64,000 nucleotides of DNA from Georgenia muralis (GCF_003814705.1 NZ_RKRA01000001.1:806001-870000); one strand, 5' to 3'; shown: positions 50,074 to 59,614, counted from the first letter of the stretch. Notes: generated by a model from the letters alone, not told the origin. Made by a program: numbers and translations.

Positions 50074-51390
50074 ATGCGTGTACTGAACAGGCGTCGCGGC
50101 ATCGCGACGGCGAGCGCCGCCCTGACCGTGACACTGCTCGCGGCCTGCGCGGGCAGCAGCGGCAACGAGCCGGGCGCGGCGGGCACCACCGCGGGCGGTG
50201 GGTCCGAGACCGCCGAGCTCGGCGGCACCCTCGCCCTGGCCACGACGAGCGAGCGTGGCCTCGAGCTGTTCATGGACGACTTCGAGGCCGAGACGGGCGT
50301 GTCCATCGACGGCACGTTCGCCGAGGCGGGCGCCCTGGGCGAGCAGCTGCGGATCCAGATCACCTCCGGCACCGCGCCGGACCTCTTCCGCTCCGCCCCG
50401 GGCTACGCCGCGCCGTCGTCCGTGCTCAACCTCGCCACGGAGGGCGCACTGCGGGACCTCTCCGACCAGGAGTGGGCGCAGTACGTGCCCGAGTCGTTCG
50501 CGCCGCTGCAGGTGCTCGACGGCGCCACCTACGCGTTCCCCACCTACGGCCAGGCGATCCTCGCGTTCTACAACAAGGACGTCTTCGAGGAGGTCGGGGT
50601 GGAGCCGCCCACCACGTGGTCGGAGTTCATCGAGGTCGCCGACCAGCTCAAGGCGGCCGGCAAGGTCCCGCTGGCGCTGGGCCTGGCGGACAACTACATC
50701 ATCCAGTTCCTGCCGTACGCGCTGTCCGCGACGCTCGTCAACGGCCAGGAGCCCGACTTCTACGAGCAGCTCGAGGCCGGCGAGACCTCCTTCGCCGAGT
50801 CCGAGGGGTGGCGCGAGACGTTCGAGCTGTTCTTCGGGCTCATCGAGGACGGCTACACCACCCCCGACCCGCTCGGGATGCCGGGCGACCCGGCCATGCA
50901 GTCCGTGGGCAACGGCGAGGCCGCGATCGTGGTCATGCCCTCCGCCGCCTCCCCGGTCCTCGCCGGCTTCATGTCCGGCGGGGAGGACCGCATGGGTTCC
51001 TTCGCGATCCCGGCGACCGACGACGCCGCCGAGACCCACATCCCCTTCACCCCGGACTACCTCGTCGTCAACGGCGACGCGGAGAACGAGGCCGCGGCGC
51101 TGGCCTTCCTCGACTACATCGCCGAGCCCGAGCGCACCGCCGCCTGGGCCGCCGACACCGGCGCCATCCCGGCGCTGACCAACGCCGAGCCCGTGGACAA
51201 CGCGCTCAACGAGACGGTCCAGCCCTTCCTCTCCGAGGGCCGCACCACGCCGTTCGCCAACCACGTGTGGCCCGGCGGGCAGGTCGCGGTGGCGCTGATG
51301 GAGACCGGCCAGCAGGTGGTCGACGGCTCCAAGAGCATCGACGACCTCCTCGCCGCCCTCGACGCCGCCTACGAGGAGAGCATGTCGTGA
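50074..51390 (+). CDS. ABC sugar transporter substrate-binding lipoprotein (family 1)
   Basis: The 438-residue lipoprotein (lipobox LLAAC, Cys near residue 25) has an extracellular solute-binding family 1 fold: GGTLALATTSERGLELFMDDFEAETG, LYYFPTYGQ-like YAFPTYGQAILAFYNKDVFEE, and GNGEAAIVVMPS. It would bind manno-oligosaccharides released outside by the GH5 enzyme (inference from the shared operator). GAGGA precedes the ATG by about 7 nt. It is first in a four-gene operon. Confidence 0.88.
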   Translation: MRVLNRRRGIATASAALTVTLLAACAGSSGNEPGAAGTTAGGGSETAELGGTLALATTSERGLELFMDDFEAETGVSIDGTFAEAGALGEQLRIQITSGTAPDLFRSAPGYAAPSSVLNLATEGALRDLSDQEWAQYVPESFAPLQVLDGATYAFPTYGQAILAFYNKDVFEEVGVEPPTTWSEFIEVADQLKAAGKVPLALGLADNYIIQFLPYALSATLVNGQEPDFYEQLEAGETSFAESEGWRETFELFFGLIEDGYTTPDPLGMPGDPAMQSVGNGEAAIVVMPSAASPVLAGFMSGGEDRMGSFAIPATDDAAETHIPFTPDYLVVNGDAENEAAALAFLDYIAEPERTAAWAADTGAIPALTNAEPVDNALNETVQPFLSEGRTTPFANHVWPGGQVAVALMETGQQVVDGSKSIDDLLAALDAAYEESMS

Positions 51391-52331
51391 GCACGACGCT
51401 CGCCGTGAGGGGGGCCGCCGCCGTGCGGTCCCCCTCCGGGGCACCCGGCCGGCCGCGGCGGGCCGGCCACCTGCGCCTGGTGCCCCAGTGGTTCCTCCTG
51501 CCGGCGCTGGCCTTCTACCTCGTGGTGGTGCTCTACCCCTCGGTCGCCGGTGGCCTGTACGCGTTCACCGACTGGCGCGGCGGCGCCGACGCCGGCTGGA
51601 CCGGGCTGGAGAACTTCCGCCGGCTGCTCGCCGACGAGGCGGCGATCGCCTCCCTGCGCAACACCCTCCTCATCGCGGTGAGCCTCACGGTGGTCCAGAC
51701 GGGCCTCGGTCTCCTGCTCGCCCTCGCGCTGAGCTCGGCGATCCGCGGCCGCAACCTCCTGCGCACCCTGTTCTTCGCGCCCATGATGCTGCCGCCGGTC
51801 ATCACCGGTCTGCTCTGGCAGTACATCTACACCCCGAACGGCCCGCTCGACACGGTCCTGGACGGGCTGGGCCTGGAGGCCCTGCGCCAGAGCTGGCTGG
51901 GCAACGCCGACATCGCCCTGTGGGCGATCATCGCCAGCGTCATCTGGCACCACGTCGGGATGTCGATGGTCATCTTCCTCGCCGGCCTGCAGGGGATCCC
52001 CGAGGAGCTGTACGAGGCGGCCGCGCTCGACGGCGCCGGCCCGGTGCGCCGGTTCTGGTCCGTGACCCGCCCGCTCCTCGGGCAGGCGACCACGATCGTG
52101 ACCGCTCTGACCATGACGTCGTCGCTCAAGCTCTTCGACCAGGTCTTCGTCATGACCGGTGGCGGCCCTGGGGTCTCCACCCAGACCTTGTCGCTGATCA
52201 TGTACCGCGAGGCGTTCGTCTACGGCGAGTACGGCTACGGCTCGGCGATCGCCCTGGTCCTGACGATGATCGTGGCCTTCATCGTCTTCCTCCAGATCTC
52301 CGTCACCCGCAGAGGGGAGGTCGAGGCATGA
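51387..52331 (+). CDS. ABC sugar transporter permease (MalF/UgpA type)
   Basis: The 314-residue membrane protein has six hydrophobic segments and the EAA loop EELYEAAALDGAGPVRRFWSVTRPLL, which contacts the ATPase. A basic N-terminal arm precedes the first helix. The GTG start overlaps the binding-protein stop (GTGA). As often in actinobacteria no ATPase gene is nearby, so a shared MsiK-like ATPase encoded elsewhere is expected. Confidence 0.88.
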   Translation: MSTTLAVRGAAAVRSPSGAPGRPRRAGHLRLVPQWFLLPALAFYLVVVLYPSVAGGLYAFTDWRGGADAGWTGLENFRRLLADEAAIASLRNTLLIAVSLTVVQTGLGLLLALALSSAIRGRNLLRTLFFAPMMLPPVITGLLWQYIYTPNGPLDTVLDGLGLEALRQSWLGNADIALWAIIASVIWHHVGMSMVIFLAGLQGIPEELYEAAALDGAGPVRRFWSVTRPLLGQATTIVTALTMTSSLKLFDQVFVMTGGGPGVSTQTLSLIMYREAFVYGEYGYGSAIALVLTMIVAFIVFLQISVTRRGEVEA

Positions 52332-53218
52332 CCGCGACCCTGAGCCAGGCCCCGATCCCGGCCCCGTCCACGACCGAGCACCGGCCGGCCCGGCGCCGTC
52401 GGTACGGCTACGGCCGGCCGCTGCTCGAGATCGTCATGGTGCCGATCACCATCGCCTACCTCTTCCCGCTCTACATCATGGTCTCGATGTCGTTCAAGAC
52501 GACGTCGGAGATCGCGGCGTCGACGGTGACCCCGCCGGCGTCGATGTTCCTGGGCAACTACGCGACGGCGTGGACCGAGGCGGCCATCGGCCGCGCCATG
52601 ATCAACAGCCTCCTCATCACGACCGTGAGCATCACCGTCGCCATCCTCGTCGGCTCCATGGCGGCCTACGCCATCGTCCGCGGCAGCCGCCGGACGTCCG
52701 GGCCCAAGCTCATGCTGTTCCTCCTGGGGATGATGATCCCCGGCCAGCTGGGCATGGTGCCGCTGTACATGCTCATGCGCGACGCGGGGCTGCTGCAGTC
52801 CCACGCGTCCCTGATGATCTTCTACGTCGGCTCACTCATGCCGATGACGGTCTTCCTCTACACCGGGTTCCTCAAGACCCAGTCCCCCACCTTCGAGGAG
52901 GCCGCGAAGATCGACGGCGCGAGCTGGTGGCAGACCTACTCCCGGGTGGTCTTCCCGCTGCTGCGGCCGGTCACCGGCACGGTGATCATCGTCAACACCA
53001 TCAACACCTGGAACGACTTCCTCACCCCGCTGCTCTACCTGGCCGGCACCGACAACCGGACGCTGCCGGTGGCGGTGTTCTCCTTCCAGGGCGAGTTCGC
53101 CAGCGAGTGGGGCCTCATCTTCGCGGGCATGGTGGTGGCGGCCCTGCCGGTGCTCATCGTGTACTTCTTCCTCCAGAGGCACATCATCCAGGGCTTCGCC
53201 GGCGGCCTGAAGGGCTGA
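52328..53218 (+). CDS. ABC sugar transporter permease (MalG/UgpE type)
   Basis: The 296-residue membrane protein has six hydrophobic segments and the EAA loop FEEAAKIDGASWWQTYSRVVFPLL. It pairs with the preceding permease to form the channel. The ATG overlaps the previous stop (ATGA), and its own stop overlaps the esterase start by one base (TGATG). Confidence 0.88.
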   Translation: MTATLSQAPIPAPSTTEHRPARRRRYGYGRPLLEIVMVPITIAYLFPLYIMVSMSFKTTSEIAASTVTPPASMFLGNYATAWTEAAIGRAMINSLLITTVSITVAILVGSMAAYAIVRGSRRTSGPKLMLFLLGMMIPGQLGMVPLYMLMRDAGLLQSHASLMIFYVGSLMPMTVFLYTGFLKTQSPTFEEAAKIDGASWWQTYSRVVFPLLRPVTGTVIIVNTINTWNDFLTPLLYLAGTDNRTLPVAVFSFQGEFASEWGLIFAGMVVAALPVLIVYFFLQRHIIQGFAGGLKG

Positions 53219-54327
53219 TGACGCTGCGCCCGGTGGGCACGAACGTCCACCTCCTCGTGCGGGTCGCCGAGCCGGACAACCTCACCGACGGCCGGGCGAC
53301 GTCGATCACGACGACCCTCCACCACGAGGTGCTCGAGGACGCCGCCGGGCTGCGTCTGGTCTTCGCCAACCGTCACAACCGACTCGGCCACGACGAGCCC
53401 GGCCCGGACCCCATCGAGGTCCGGGCCGGGCTCGCCCGTCCTGGGGGCCGATCCGTGCCGGTCCGGTTCGACGGTGGGGAGTCGGTGCTGCTGGCGCCGG
53501 GGGCGGTCGTCCTGTCCGACCACGTGCGCGTCGTCGTCACCGCCGGTGAGGTGCTGACGTCGCGGACGACAGCGACCGTCCAAGCCGGTGGTCGCATCCC
53601 GCTCGGCCCAGAGCCGGACGTCCTCGCCGGCGAGCAGGTCGAGGCGTCCGGCCCCGGCGCGCCGCCCCGGCACGGATATGGGCCGTGGCAGGTCCTCGGC
53701 GAGGGTGCGGCGACGGCACCCGTTGTCTTCGTGGCCGGCGACTCCAACGCGGTCGGCTTCGGCGACGTCCGCGGCTCCGCCCGGCACCGCGGCTGGGTGC
53801 GGCGTGCCCTGGAGCCGTCCCGGATCCCCCACGTCAACCTCTCGGTCAGCGGCGCCACGGCGCTGGGCGCGTCCACACCCGACGGTCTCGCCGACCGGCT
53901 CACGTTGCTGCGCTGGACCGACCCGACCCTCGCCGTCGCCGCCCTGGGCACCAACGACCTGCAGGGCGGCGGACCGGACCTGCCCGAGATGCAGCGGCGC
54001 CTCACGGCGCTCTGGCGCCTCCTCAGCGGTGCCGGGCGCCCGGTGGTCGCCTGCACGCTGCCGCCGGTGACGCTGTCCTCGGACGGGTGGCGGACCACCG
54101 CGGGGCAGCGGCCCGACGCCGGGCTCGCGGTGCGCGAGCGGGTCAACGACTGGGTGCGCACCCTGCCGGAGCCCCTCACCGGGTTCATCGACCTCGCGGC
54201 CGCTGTCGGCGCCGACGGACGATGGCTACCCGGCTGCACCGACGACGGGGTCCACCTCAGCGCCGCCGGGCACGCCGCAGCGGCCGCCGGCGCCGCGCGC
54301 GCTCTCTGGGACCTCGCCCTCCCGTAG
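53218..54327 (+). CDS. SGNH/GDSL hydrolase, probable carbohydrate esterase
   Basis: The 369-residue protein has an N-terminal beta-sandwich-like domain (about residues 1-160) and a C-terminal SGNH fold: block I VFVAGDSNAVGFG with the catalytic Ser (GDSN in place of GDSL), a Gly in VNLSVSGATALG, block III ALGTNDLQ, and block V CTDDGVHLSAAGH with the Asp-His pair. No signal peptide is present, so it acts inside the cell, perhaps removing acetyl groups from imported manno-oligosaccharides (inference). It ends the importer operon. Confidence 0.82.
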   Translation: MTLRPVGTNVHLLVRVAEPDNLTDGRATSITTTLHHEVLEDAAGLRLVFANRHNRLGHDEPGPDPIEVRAGLARPGGRSVPVRFDGGESVLLAPGAVVLSDHVRVVVTAGEVLTSRTTATVQAGGRIPLGPEPDVLAGEQVEASGPGAPPRHGYGPWQVLGEGAATAPVVFVAGDSNAVGFGDVRGSARHRGWVRRALEPSRIPHVNLSVSGATALGASTPDGLADRLTLLRWTDPTLAVAALGTNDLQGGGPDLPEMQRRLTALWRLLSGAGRPVVACTLPPVTLSSDGWRTTAGQRPDAGLAVRERVNDWVRTLPEPLTGFIDLAAAVGADGRWLPGCTDDGVHLSAAGHAAAAAGAARALWDLALP

Positions 54328-54359
54328 CAGCGGTCTCCGGCGGTGCTGGGCCGAACAGA

Positions 54360-54392
54360 CCGCGACCCCCGGTTCGGGGCCGGGGGTCGCGG
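54360..54392. terminator. Bidirectional terminator between esterase and GH5 genes
   Basis: CCGCGACCCCCGG and CCGGGGGTCGCGG form a perfect 13-bp stem with a 7-nt loop. Downstream, two near-copies of a roughly 24-bp CGCGGGGTTCGGGCGG unit lie at 54388-54432. Confidence 0.75.
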
Positions 54393-54435
54393 GGTTCGGG
54401 CGGAACCGGTCGCGGGGTTCGGGCGGGACCGAGCC

Positions 54436-57048
54436 TCAGCTTTCGATGCGCAGGATCACGCTGTGCCACTGCTCGAGCTCGAGATCGAGACCGCGGGCCA
54501 GGAGCGTCCCCGCGTTGCCCTCGTAGGCGACGCCGCCGTCCTCGGCGACGAGGCGGAAGCTGCCGTCGCGCCGCACCCTGGGGAAGATCCGGGTCCGCGC
54601 GGGGTTCTTGGCCGCGCGCCGGTAGACGACGAGGTGCTCAGGTCCCTCGATGAGCTGGAAGTCCGTCCCGGTCTTCTGGTCCACCGGCACACCCGCGCCG
54701 GTGAGGAAGCGCGCGAGGTCCTCGCGTGTGAGGGTGGCGACGTCGTCGAGCCACAGCACCGGGACACCGAGGTCCTCGCGGTCGAGGACCGAGCGGACGC
54801 GCTCGTCGAGGTTGCGGCGGTCGACGACCACGGCCTTGTAGGCGAACTCGGCGCTGAGGCCGTCCACCTGCTCCAAGCCGGTCGGGACCTGGGTGAGCAT
54901 CGTGTCGATGATCTCGTCGTCGGTGAGCAGGTGGAACGTGGGGAGGTGGAGGTCGAGGGTCAGCCGTACGAACGGCACCACCGACCAGTTGTGGCCGTTG
55001 GAGACCGGCACCGCGGCCGGGTTCTGCACGAGGGCGACCGGCGCCGCACGCCAGTCCACCGGTCCGGCGGCGTACACGGGGGCATAGCGACGGTAGAGCC
55101 GGTCGAAGATCTCCTCGAACGGCACGAAGTCCTTGGCGTTGTGCCACAGCGCCCAGTGCAGCTGACCGACGGCGCCGGCCGCGTAGTACTGCGCGAGTCC
55201 GGCCTCGATCATGAGCTCGGCCGCCTCGACGTTGGTGAGGTCGGGGAGGAAGGAGTCCCACCCGTAGCTGCCGCCCTCGCCGTTGTACACCGGCGCCCGG
55301 GAGGTCGAGTACGGGGCGAAGAGCGAGGCGATCGCGTGGGAGAACACCTCGTCGACGTCGCGGGCGAGCCAGGGCGAGTGCCGGTCGGGGGCGTCCGGGC
55401 GCGGCTCGATGGGCGCGTTGGGCATGTAGTGGTGCGGCGCGTTGCCGTCGACGACGCCGGGCAGCTGCCAGGTCGGGGCAGCCGTCGAGACGTCGTGCCC
55501 GTACGCCGGCGCCATGGCGAAGGTCAGCCGGTCCGGATCGCCCGCCTTCACCGCGAGGGCGGCGCGCTCGGTGACGCGGCGCCAGTTGGCCTGGACGGAC
55601 ATGTAGGCGTCGTGGGGCTCGTTGTGCGGCACCTCGATGCCGAGCAGTCCCGGGCTGCCACGGAAGTGCGCGGCCAGCCACCGGTGCGCGTCCAGCAGCG
55701 CGTCGAGGTGGGCAGGGTCGGACATGTTCAGGGTTCCGCGCTCGGTGAGCGAGGGCGCGAGGTAGGCGAAGGCGGTTCCGTCCTTGCCGGTACCGGCGTC
55801 CTGGGTGCGGCCGCCGCTCCAGTAGTCGTAGGGGTCGACCGGGAACCGGTGCCAGTCGAGGATGAGGCGGACGCCGTGACGCCCGGCCCGCTCGACGAAG
55901 TGGTCCAGCATGTCCATCCACTCGGGATTCATCCCGCGGGAGGTCATCTCGCCCGCCCAGGCGTCGTCGTCGGGGAAGACCCCCCGCGCGGGCTGGACCA
56001 TGCCGAGGTTGAGCGGGACCCGCACAGCCCCGAGGCCCCAGTAGGCCATGAGCGCGATGTCTGCGTCGAGCCCGGTCCAGTCGGCCCGCCGTGGGAAGCC
56101 GAGCATCATGAGGTCGTAGTTGAAGCCGGTGAAGCCCAGCGGGCGGTCACCCTCGAGCAGACGCCCGTCGACGACGGTGGGCATGACCAGCTCGCGCGGG
56201 ACCCGCACCTCGATCGGGAAGCTCTGGACGACACCGAGGTGGTCGATCCCGATCTCCGCGGTGCCCGCCGCGACAGGCGTGAGGTACCCGTAGGGGTCGA
56301 TCCGCAGGACGGCCGGGTCGGAGCTCGTCAGGGTGGAGTGCTGGGTGACGTCCATGGCGGACCCGCCGTCGTACTGCGCCCGGACGACGAGCGGGACGAG
56401 GTCGACGTCGTCGGTGAGAACCACGGGCAGCCCGCTGGTCTCGAGCGACGCGGGGACCACGGGGCTGACGGTGTGCTCGACACGGACGTCGTCGAACCAC
56501 ACGGTGGCGGCCGTGCGGCCACCGAGGTGGTCCTTCCACACCTGCAGCTCCAGCCGGACGACGTCCTCCATCCCGGCGATGTTGTTGAAGTGGGTGACCT
56601 CGACGGGCGTCCAGGACCCCGGCGAGGCGGGGATGTTGACCTGGGTGTTGCGCAGGACGTTCGAGCCGCTCACGAGCCGGACCTGCACCCGGCTGGCTCC
56701 CTGGCTCATCACGGCGAAGGTGACCTTCGTGATGTCGAGGTGGTCCAGAGTCTTGCGCAGGGCGACATAGCGTCCGGCGGCGGAGAAGTCGGCGGTGAGC
56801 TTCCCGGACCGCTCCCCCACGGCAGACACGGTGGCGTCACGCTCGAAGGTGGCGGTGGCCGCTCCGTACTCGTTGCCGAGATGCACCGCCCACGGCTCGT
56901 GGCGGGACTCGAAGTGCCCGACGACGTCGATCCACGTCGTCGGCGCAGCGGCGGCCGGCGCCGCCGTGGCGGAGGCGATCGCCGACGTCGCAACCACGAC
57001 CCCCGCCCCCTTGAGCATCGTTCGCCTCGTCATGCCGGCGTTCTCCAT
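54436..57048 (-). CDS. Tat-secreted multidomain GH5-like glycanase (probable endo-mannanase)
   Basis: The 870-residue protein begins with a Tat signal (MTRRTMLKGAGVVVATS, then AAPAAAAP). Next come a carbohydrate-binding-like beta domain (about residues 40-185: SGKLTADFSAAGRYVALRK to VWFDDVRVEHT) and an Ig-like segment (about 190-280). The GH5-type TIM barrel starts at FTGFNYDLMM and has the acid/base Glu in IEVPHNEPHDAYM and the nucleophile Glu in VYNGEGGSYGWD. A C-terminal beta domain follows. AGGGAG lies 5 nt before the ATG at 57048. The LacI site at 57161-57174 ties it to the mannosidase and importer, so beta-mannan is the likely substrate. Only enzymology can exclude other beta-glycans. 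Confidence 0.8.
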   Translation of the reverse strand: MENAGMTRRTMLKGAGVVVATSAIASATAAPAAAAPTTWIDVVGHFESRHEPWAVHLGNEYGAATATFERDATVSAVGERSGKLTADFSAAGRYVALRKTLDHLDITKVTFAVMSQGASRVQVRLVSGSNVLRNTQVNIPASPGSWTPVEVTHFNNIAGMEDVVRLELQVWKDHLGGRTAATVWFDDVRVEHTVSPVVPASLETSGLPVVLTDDVDLVPLVVRAQYDGGSAMDVTQHSTLTSSDPAVLRIDPYGYLTPVAAGTAEIGIDHLGVVQSFPIEVRVPRELVMPTVVDGRLLEGDRPLGFTGFNYDLMMLGFPRRADWTGLDADIALMAYWGLGAVRVPLNLGMVQPARGVFPDDDAWAGEMTSRGMNPEWMDMLDHFVERAGRHGVRLILDWHRFPVDPYDYWSGGRTQDAGTGKDGTAFAYLAPSLTERGTLNMSDPAHLDALLDAHRWLAAHFRGSPGLLGIEVPHNEPHDAYMSVQANWRRVTERAALAVKAGDPDRLTFAMAPAYGHDVSTAAPTWQLPGVVDGNAPHHYMPNAPIEPRPDAPDRHSPWLARDVDEVFSHAIASLFAPYSTSRAPVYNGEGGSYGWDSFLPDLTNVEAAELMIEAGLAQYYAAGAVGQLHWALWHNAKDFVPFEEIFDRLYRRYAPVYAAGPVDWRAAPVALVQNPAAVPVSNGHNWSVVPFVRLTLDLHLPTFHLLTDDEIIDTMLTQVPTGLEQVDGLSAEFAYKAVVVDRRNLDERVRSVLDREDLGVPVLWLDDVATLTREDLARFLTGAGVPVDQKTGTDFQLIEGPEHLVVYRRAAKNPARTRIFPRVRRDGSFRLVAEDGGVAYEGNAGTLLARGLDLELEQWHSVILRIES

Positions 57049-57160
57049 CGGTCTCCCTCTCCATCGAGTTCGGCCGTGTCGGAGAGCACGACCGGGCACG
57101 TCCGCGTCAGAGAAATGGCGCGCAGGAATGTTCCTGATCTGGAACAGACCGGCCATTCTC

Positions 57161-57174
57161 CTAAAGCGGTTTAG
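57161..57174. promoter_or_regulatory. Mannan-regulon LacI operator, copy 3
   Basis: CTAAAGCGGTTTAG lies 113 bp upstream of the GH5 start; a further GTTTAG half follows at 57179-57184. It is the copy closest to a symmetric TAAA-SCGS-TTTA pattern. Confidence 0.72.
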
Positions 57175-57461
57175 CGCAGTTTAGGGAGATGATTGCGCGG
57201 GGGTCAACACCTTCCGTCCCGGCGGGCCGACGCTCCTCCTTCGCGGCGGTCCGGTGCTCCACTTCGGGCGTCTCGGTACCGGGCGGTGAGCGCCGGTCGG
57301 TCATCGCTGGGCAGGACGAAGCGGCGGGGTGGACGCCTCGCCCACCCCGCCGCTCCGTTCTCCTGCGCGCCGGCCGCTGTGTCGGCTTCCCCGATCCGCC
57401 GGCGTGAGCCCTACCCGCGGGAGGACCGGGGATCGCGCTCGCGCGGCGCCCGGCCCTTGTC
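57175..57461. other. Non-coding stretch with one strong hairpin
   Basis: No credible gene is present. GCGGCGGGGTGG (57321-57332) pairs exactly with CCACCCCGCCGC (57342-57353) across a 9-nt loop. This is probably the terminator of the minus-strand hydrolase remnant that follows at 57462. Confidence 0.5.
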
Positions 57462-57584
57462 CTAGCCCGCCAGCTGGACCGTGCAGGTCCGCTCCTGGGC
57501 GCCGTCCCGCTGGTCACGGTCACCGTGGCCGTGGGGTCCGACCGCGTCGGCTGGGTCACGACGACCTCGGCGTAGGGGTCGGCA
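57462..57584 (-). pseudogene. C-terminal remnant of a secreted or glycoside-hydrolase-like protein
   Basis: On the minus strand about 40 codons read DPYAEVVVTQPTRSDPTATVTVTSGT and then, after a one-base shift, QERTCTVQLAG and a TAG stop. This looks like the last beta strands of a larger enzyme. Its upstream part is missing and the sequence runs straight into a lacI remnant on the other strand. The family cannot be named from so little. Confidence 0.4.
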
Positions 57585-58274
57585 CCCAGGGTCTGGTCCG
57601 GGGAGCCTTCACCCGGCTGGGCGAGCTCGCCGTCGACGCCGTGATCGTGGCCATGGAGGTCCACCTCCTCGACGCCGTCCGGATCACGCTGCCGCCGGAC
57701 GCGAACGTCGTGGTGGTCGACTCCGACGCCGACGAGCAGTACACGGTCGTCGACACCGACCAGGCGGACGGCTCCCGTCAGGCGGTCGAGCACCTGCTCG
57801 GGCTCGGGCACGAGACGGTCTGGCACGTGGCCGGGCCGGACGGGTCCCTCGCCGCCCAGCGCCGGGCGGCCGCCTGGGCCGAGACCCCTGCGGTCGCACG
57901 GCCGGACAGTGCCCCGCATGTTGCACGGCGACTGGTCGTCCGCGTCCGGCTACCAGGCCGGGCTGGCCCTTCCCGCCGAGTGCACGGCCGTGTTCGCGGC
58001 GAACGACCAGATGGCCCTGGGCATCCTCCGCGCGCTGCGCGAACGGGGGTTCGCGGTGCCGCAACAGCTGAGCGTGGTCGGGTTCGACGACGTCCCGGAG
58101 GCGGCGTCCTACTGCCCGCCGCTGACGACGATCCACCAGGACTTCGCCCAGGTCGGCCGGCGCTGCGTGGACAAGGCGCTGCGCCAGATCGAGGGACACG
58201 GGCCCGAGGCGGGCCGGACCCTCGTCCCGACGTCCCTGGTGGTCCGGGACTCCACGGCGCCGCCCGCCGGGTGA
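57585..58274 (+). pseudogene. LacI-family regulator remnant (no HTH, one frameshift)
   Basis: The effector domain is recognisable: RGAFTRLGELAVDAVIVAM, VVDTDQADGSRQAVEHLLGLGHETVWHVAGP, then after a one-base shift near 57888, MLHGDWSSASGYQAG, FAANDQMALGILRALRERG and VGFDDVPEAASYCPPLTTI to the stop at 58274. The first 100 or more residues, including the helix-turn-helix and hinge, are gone, so it cannot bind DNA. Together with the head-to-head hydrolase tail it looks like what is left after deletion of the shared promoter region of a divergent hydrolase/lacI pair. Confidence 0.8.
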
Positions 58275-58308
58275 CGGAACCCACGGCGCCACCTGCCCGG
58301 TGACGAAA

Positions 58309-58343
58309 GACCGGCCCTCCCCCTGTGCGGGGAAGGGCCGGTC
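58309..58343. terminator. Terminator between lacI remnant and LPNTG gene
   Basis: GACCGGCCCT and AGGGCCGGTC form the base of a stem that continues as CCCC/GGGG after one mismatch. On the minus strand it is followed by TTTCGTC. Confidence 0.7.
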
Positions 58344-58360
58344 TCGGCCGTGCGCGGTGG

Positions 58361-59614
58361 TCAGACGCGGGCGCTGCGGCGGATCATCGCAGCACCCAGG
58401 GCCACGGCGGCGAGGGCCGCGATGGCGAGGGGGCCCGTGGTGCCGCCGGTGTTGGGCAGCGTCTTCACGGTCACGGTCCTGGCGGCGACGGCGGACTCGG
58501 TCACGACGGGCGTGGTGACCGGGGCTCGGCCGACGAGTCCGTCGAGCGAGCGGGAGGCGGGCTCATCCATGCGGCCCTCCTCGACGTCGGACGTGCCGGT
58601 GTCGACCGGCGTCGAGGGTGTCGTCGGGTCGGGCGTCTCGTCGACCGGGGTCGTCGGGTCGGGCGTCTCGTCGACCGGCGTCTCGGGGTCCGGCGTCTGG
58701 TCGTCCGGCGAGGTGCCGCCGTCCGGGACGTCGACCGGGGGCTCGGCCGGCGGCTCCTCCTCGACGGGCGGCTCCTCGTCGGCGACGGCGCAGCCGGCGG
58801 CGAGGATGTCCTGGTCACCGAAGGGGCCGTAGGTCTCACCGAGGTAGGTGAAGACCGGGACGATGTCGTCGCCACCGAGGTGCCCGTTGTAGGCGGCGGC
58901 AGCGTCGACCGTGATCGTCACGTAGGGGTTCTGCTCCGAGGCGGTGGCCTGGCAGATCGTGACCTTGGGGTCTGCCGGCTCGACGGCGGGGGGCTCCGGC
59001 GTCTGCTCGTCGGGCAGTGCGCCTCCGTCGCCGGGCTCCTCGACCGGGGGCACCTCAGCCGGCGGCTCCTCGGCCGGGGGCTCCTCGGCGGGCGGCTCCT
59101 CGGCCGGGGGCTCCTCGGCGGGCGGCTCCTCGGCCGGGGGCTCCTCGGCCGGGGGCTCCTCGGCCGGGGGCTCCTCAGCCGGCGGCTCCTCGGCCGGGGG
59201 CTCCTCAGCGGGCGGCTCCTCGGCCGGAGGCTCCTCAGCAGGCGGCTCCTCGGCCGGAGGCTCCTCAGCAGGCGGCTCCTCAACCGGGGGCTCCTCGGCC
59301 GGCGGCTCCTCGACGACAACCGCGCAGCCGGCGGCCAGGATGCTCTGGTCGCCGAACGGGCCGTAGGTCTGGCCGAGGTACGTGAAGACGGGCACGACGT
59401 CGCCGCTGCCGAGGTGACCGTTGTAGGCCGAAGCAGCGTCGACCGTGATCATGACGTAAGGGTTCTTCGCCGAGGCGGTTGCCTGGCACAGCGTGACCCT
59501 GGGGTCCTGGACCTCGTCCTGTCCGCGACCGTTGTTGGCGTAGGCAGGGACGGAAAGAGCTCCGGCGATCAGGATCGCCGTCGCTACCGAGGCGCCCCTC
59601 AAGGTGTTCTTCAC
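58361..59614 (-). CDS. LPNTG wall-anchored protein with two Cys-paired modules and a PPAEE repeat stalk
   Basis: The 417-residue surface protein has a signal peptide ending near VPAYA and a first module ([44 protein letters not shown]). A stalk of about 20 PPAEE units follows, then a second, very similar module ([20 protein letters not shown]), a Thr/Pro/Asp linker and a sorting signal: LPNTGG, a hydrophobic helix ([17 protein letters not shown]) and a basic end. Each module has two cysteines. The GTG at 59614 has GGGGAGA upstream. A sortase attaches such proteins to the wall; the sortase E at 14746 is in the same window but usually prefers LAxTG. Confidence 0.85.
   Translation of the reverse strand: MKNTLRGASVATAILIAGALSVPAYANNGRGQDEVQDPRVTLCQATASAKNPYVMITVDAASAYNGHLGSGDVVPVFTYLGQTYGPFGDQSILAAGCAVVVEEPPAEEPPVEEPPAEEPPAEEPPAEEPPAEEPPAEEPPAEEPPAEEPPAEEPPAEEPPAEEPPAEEPPAEEPPAEEPPAEEPPAEVPPVEEPGDGGALPDEQTPEPPAVEPADPKVTICQATASEQNPYVTITVDAAAAYNGHLGGDDIVPVFTYLGETYGPFGDQDILAAGCAVADEEPPVEEEPPAEPPVDVPDGGTSPDDQTPDPETPVDETPDPTTPVDETPDPTTPSTPVDTGTSDVEEGRMDEPASRSLDGLVGRAPVTTPVVTESAVAARTVTVKTLPNTGGTTGPLAIAALAAVALGAAMIRRSARV

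Noticed and set aside
57329-57580. N-terminal part of the lacI remnant
   Set aside because: The frame upstream of 57585 gives no HTH or hinge; it is the antisense of a hydrolase tail and non-coding DNA.
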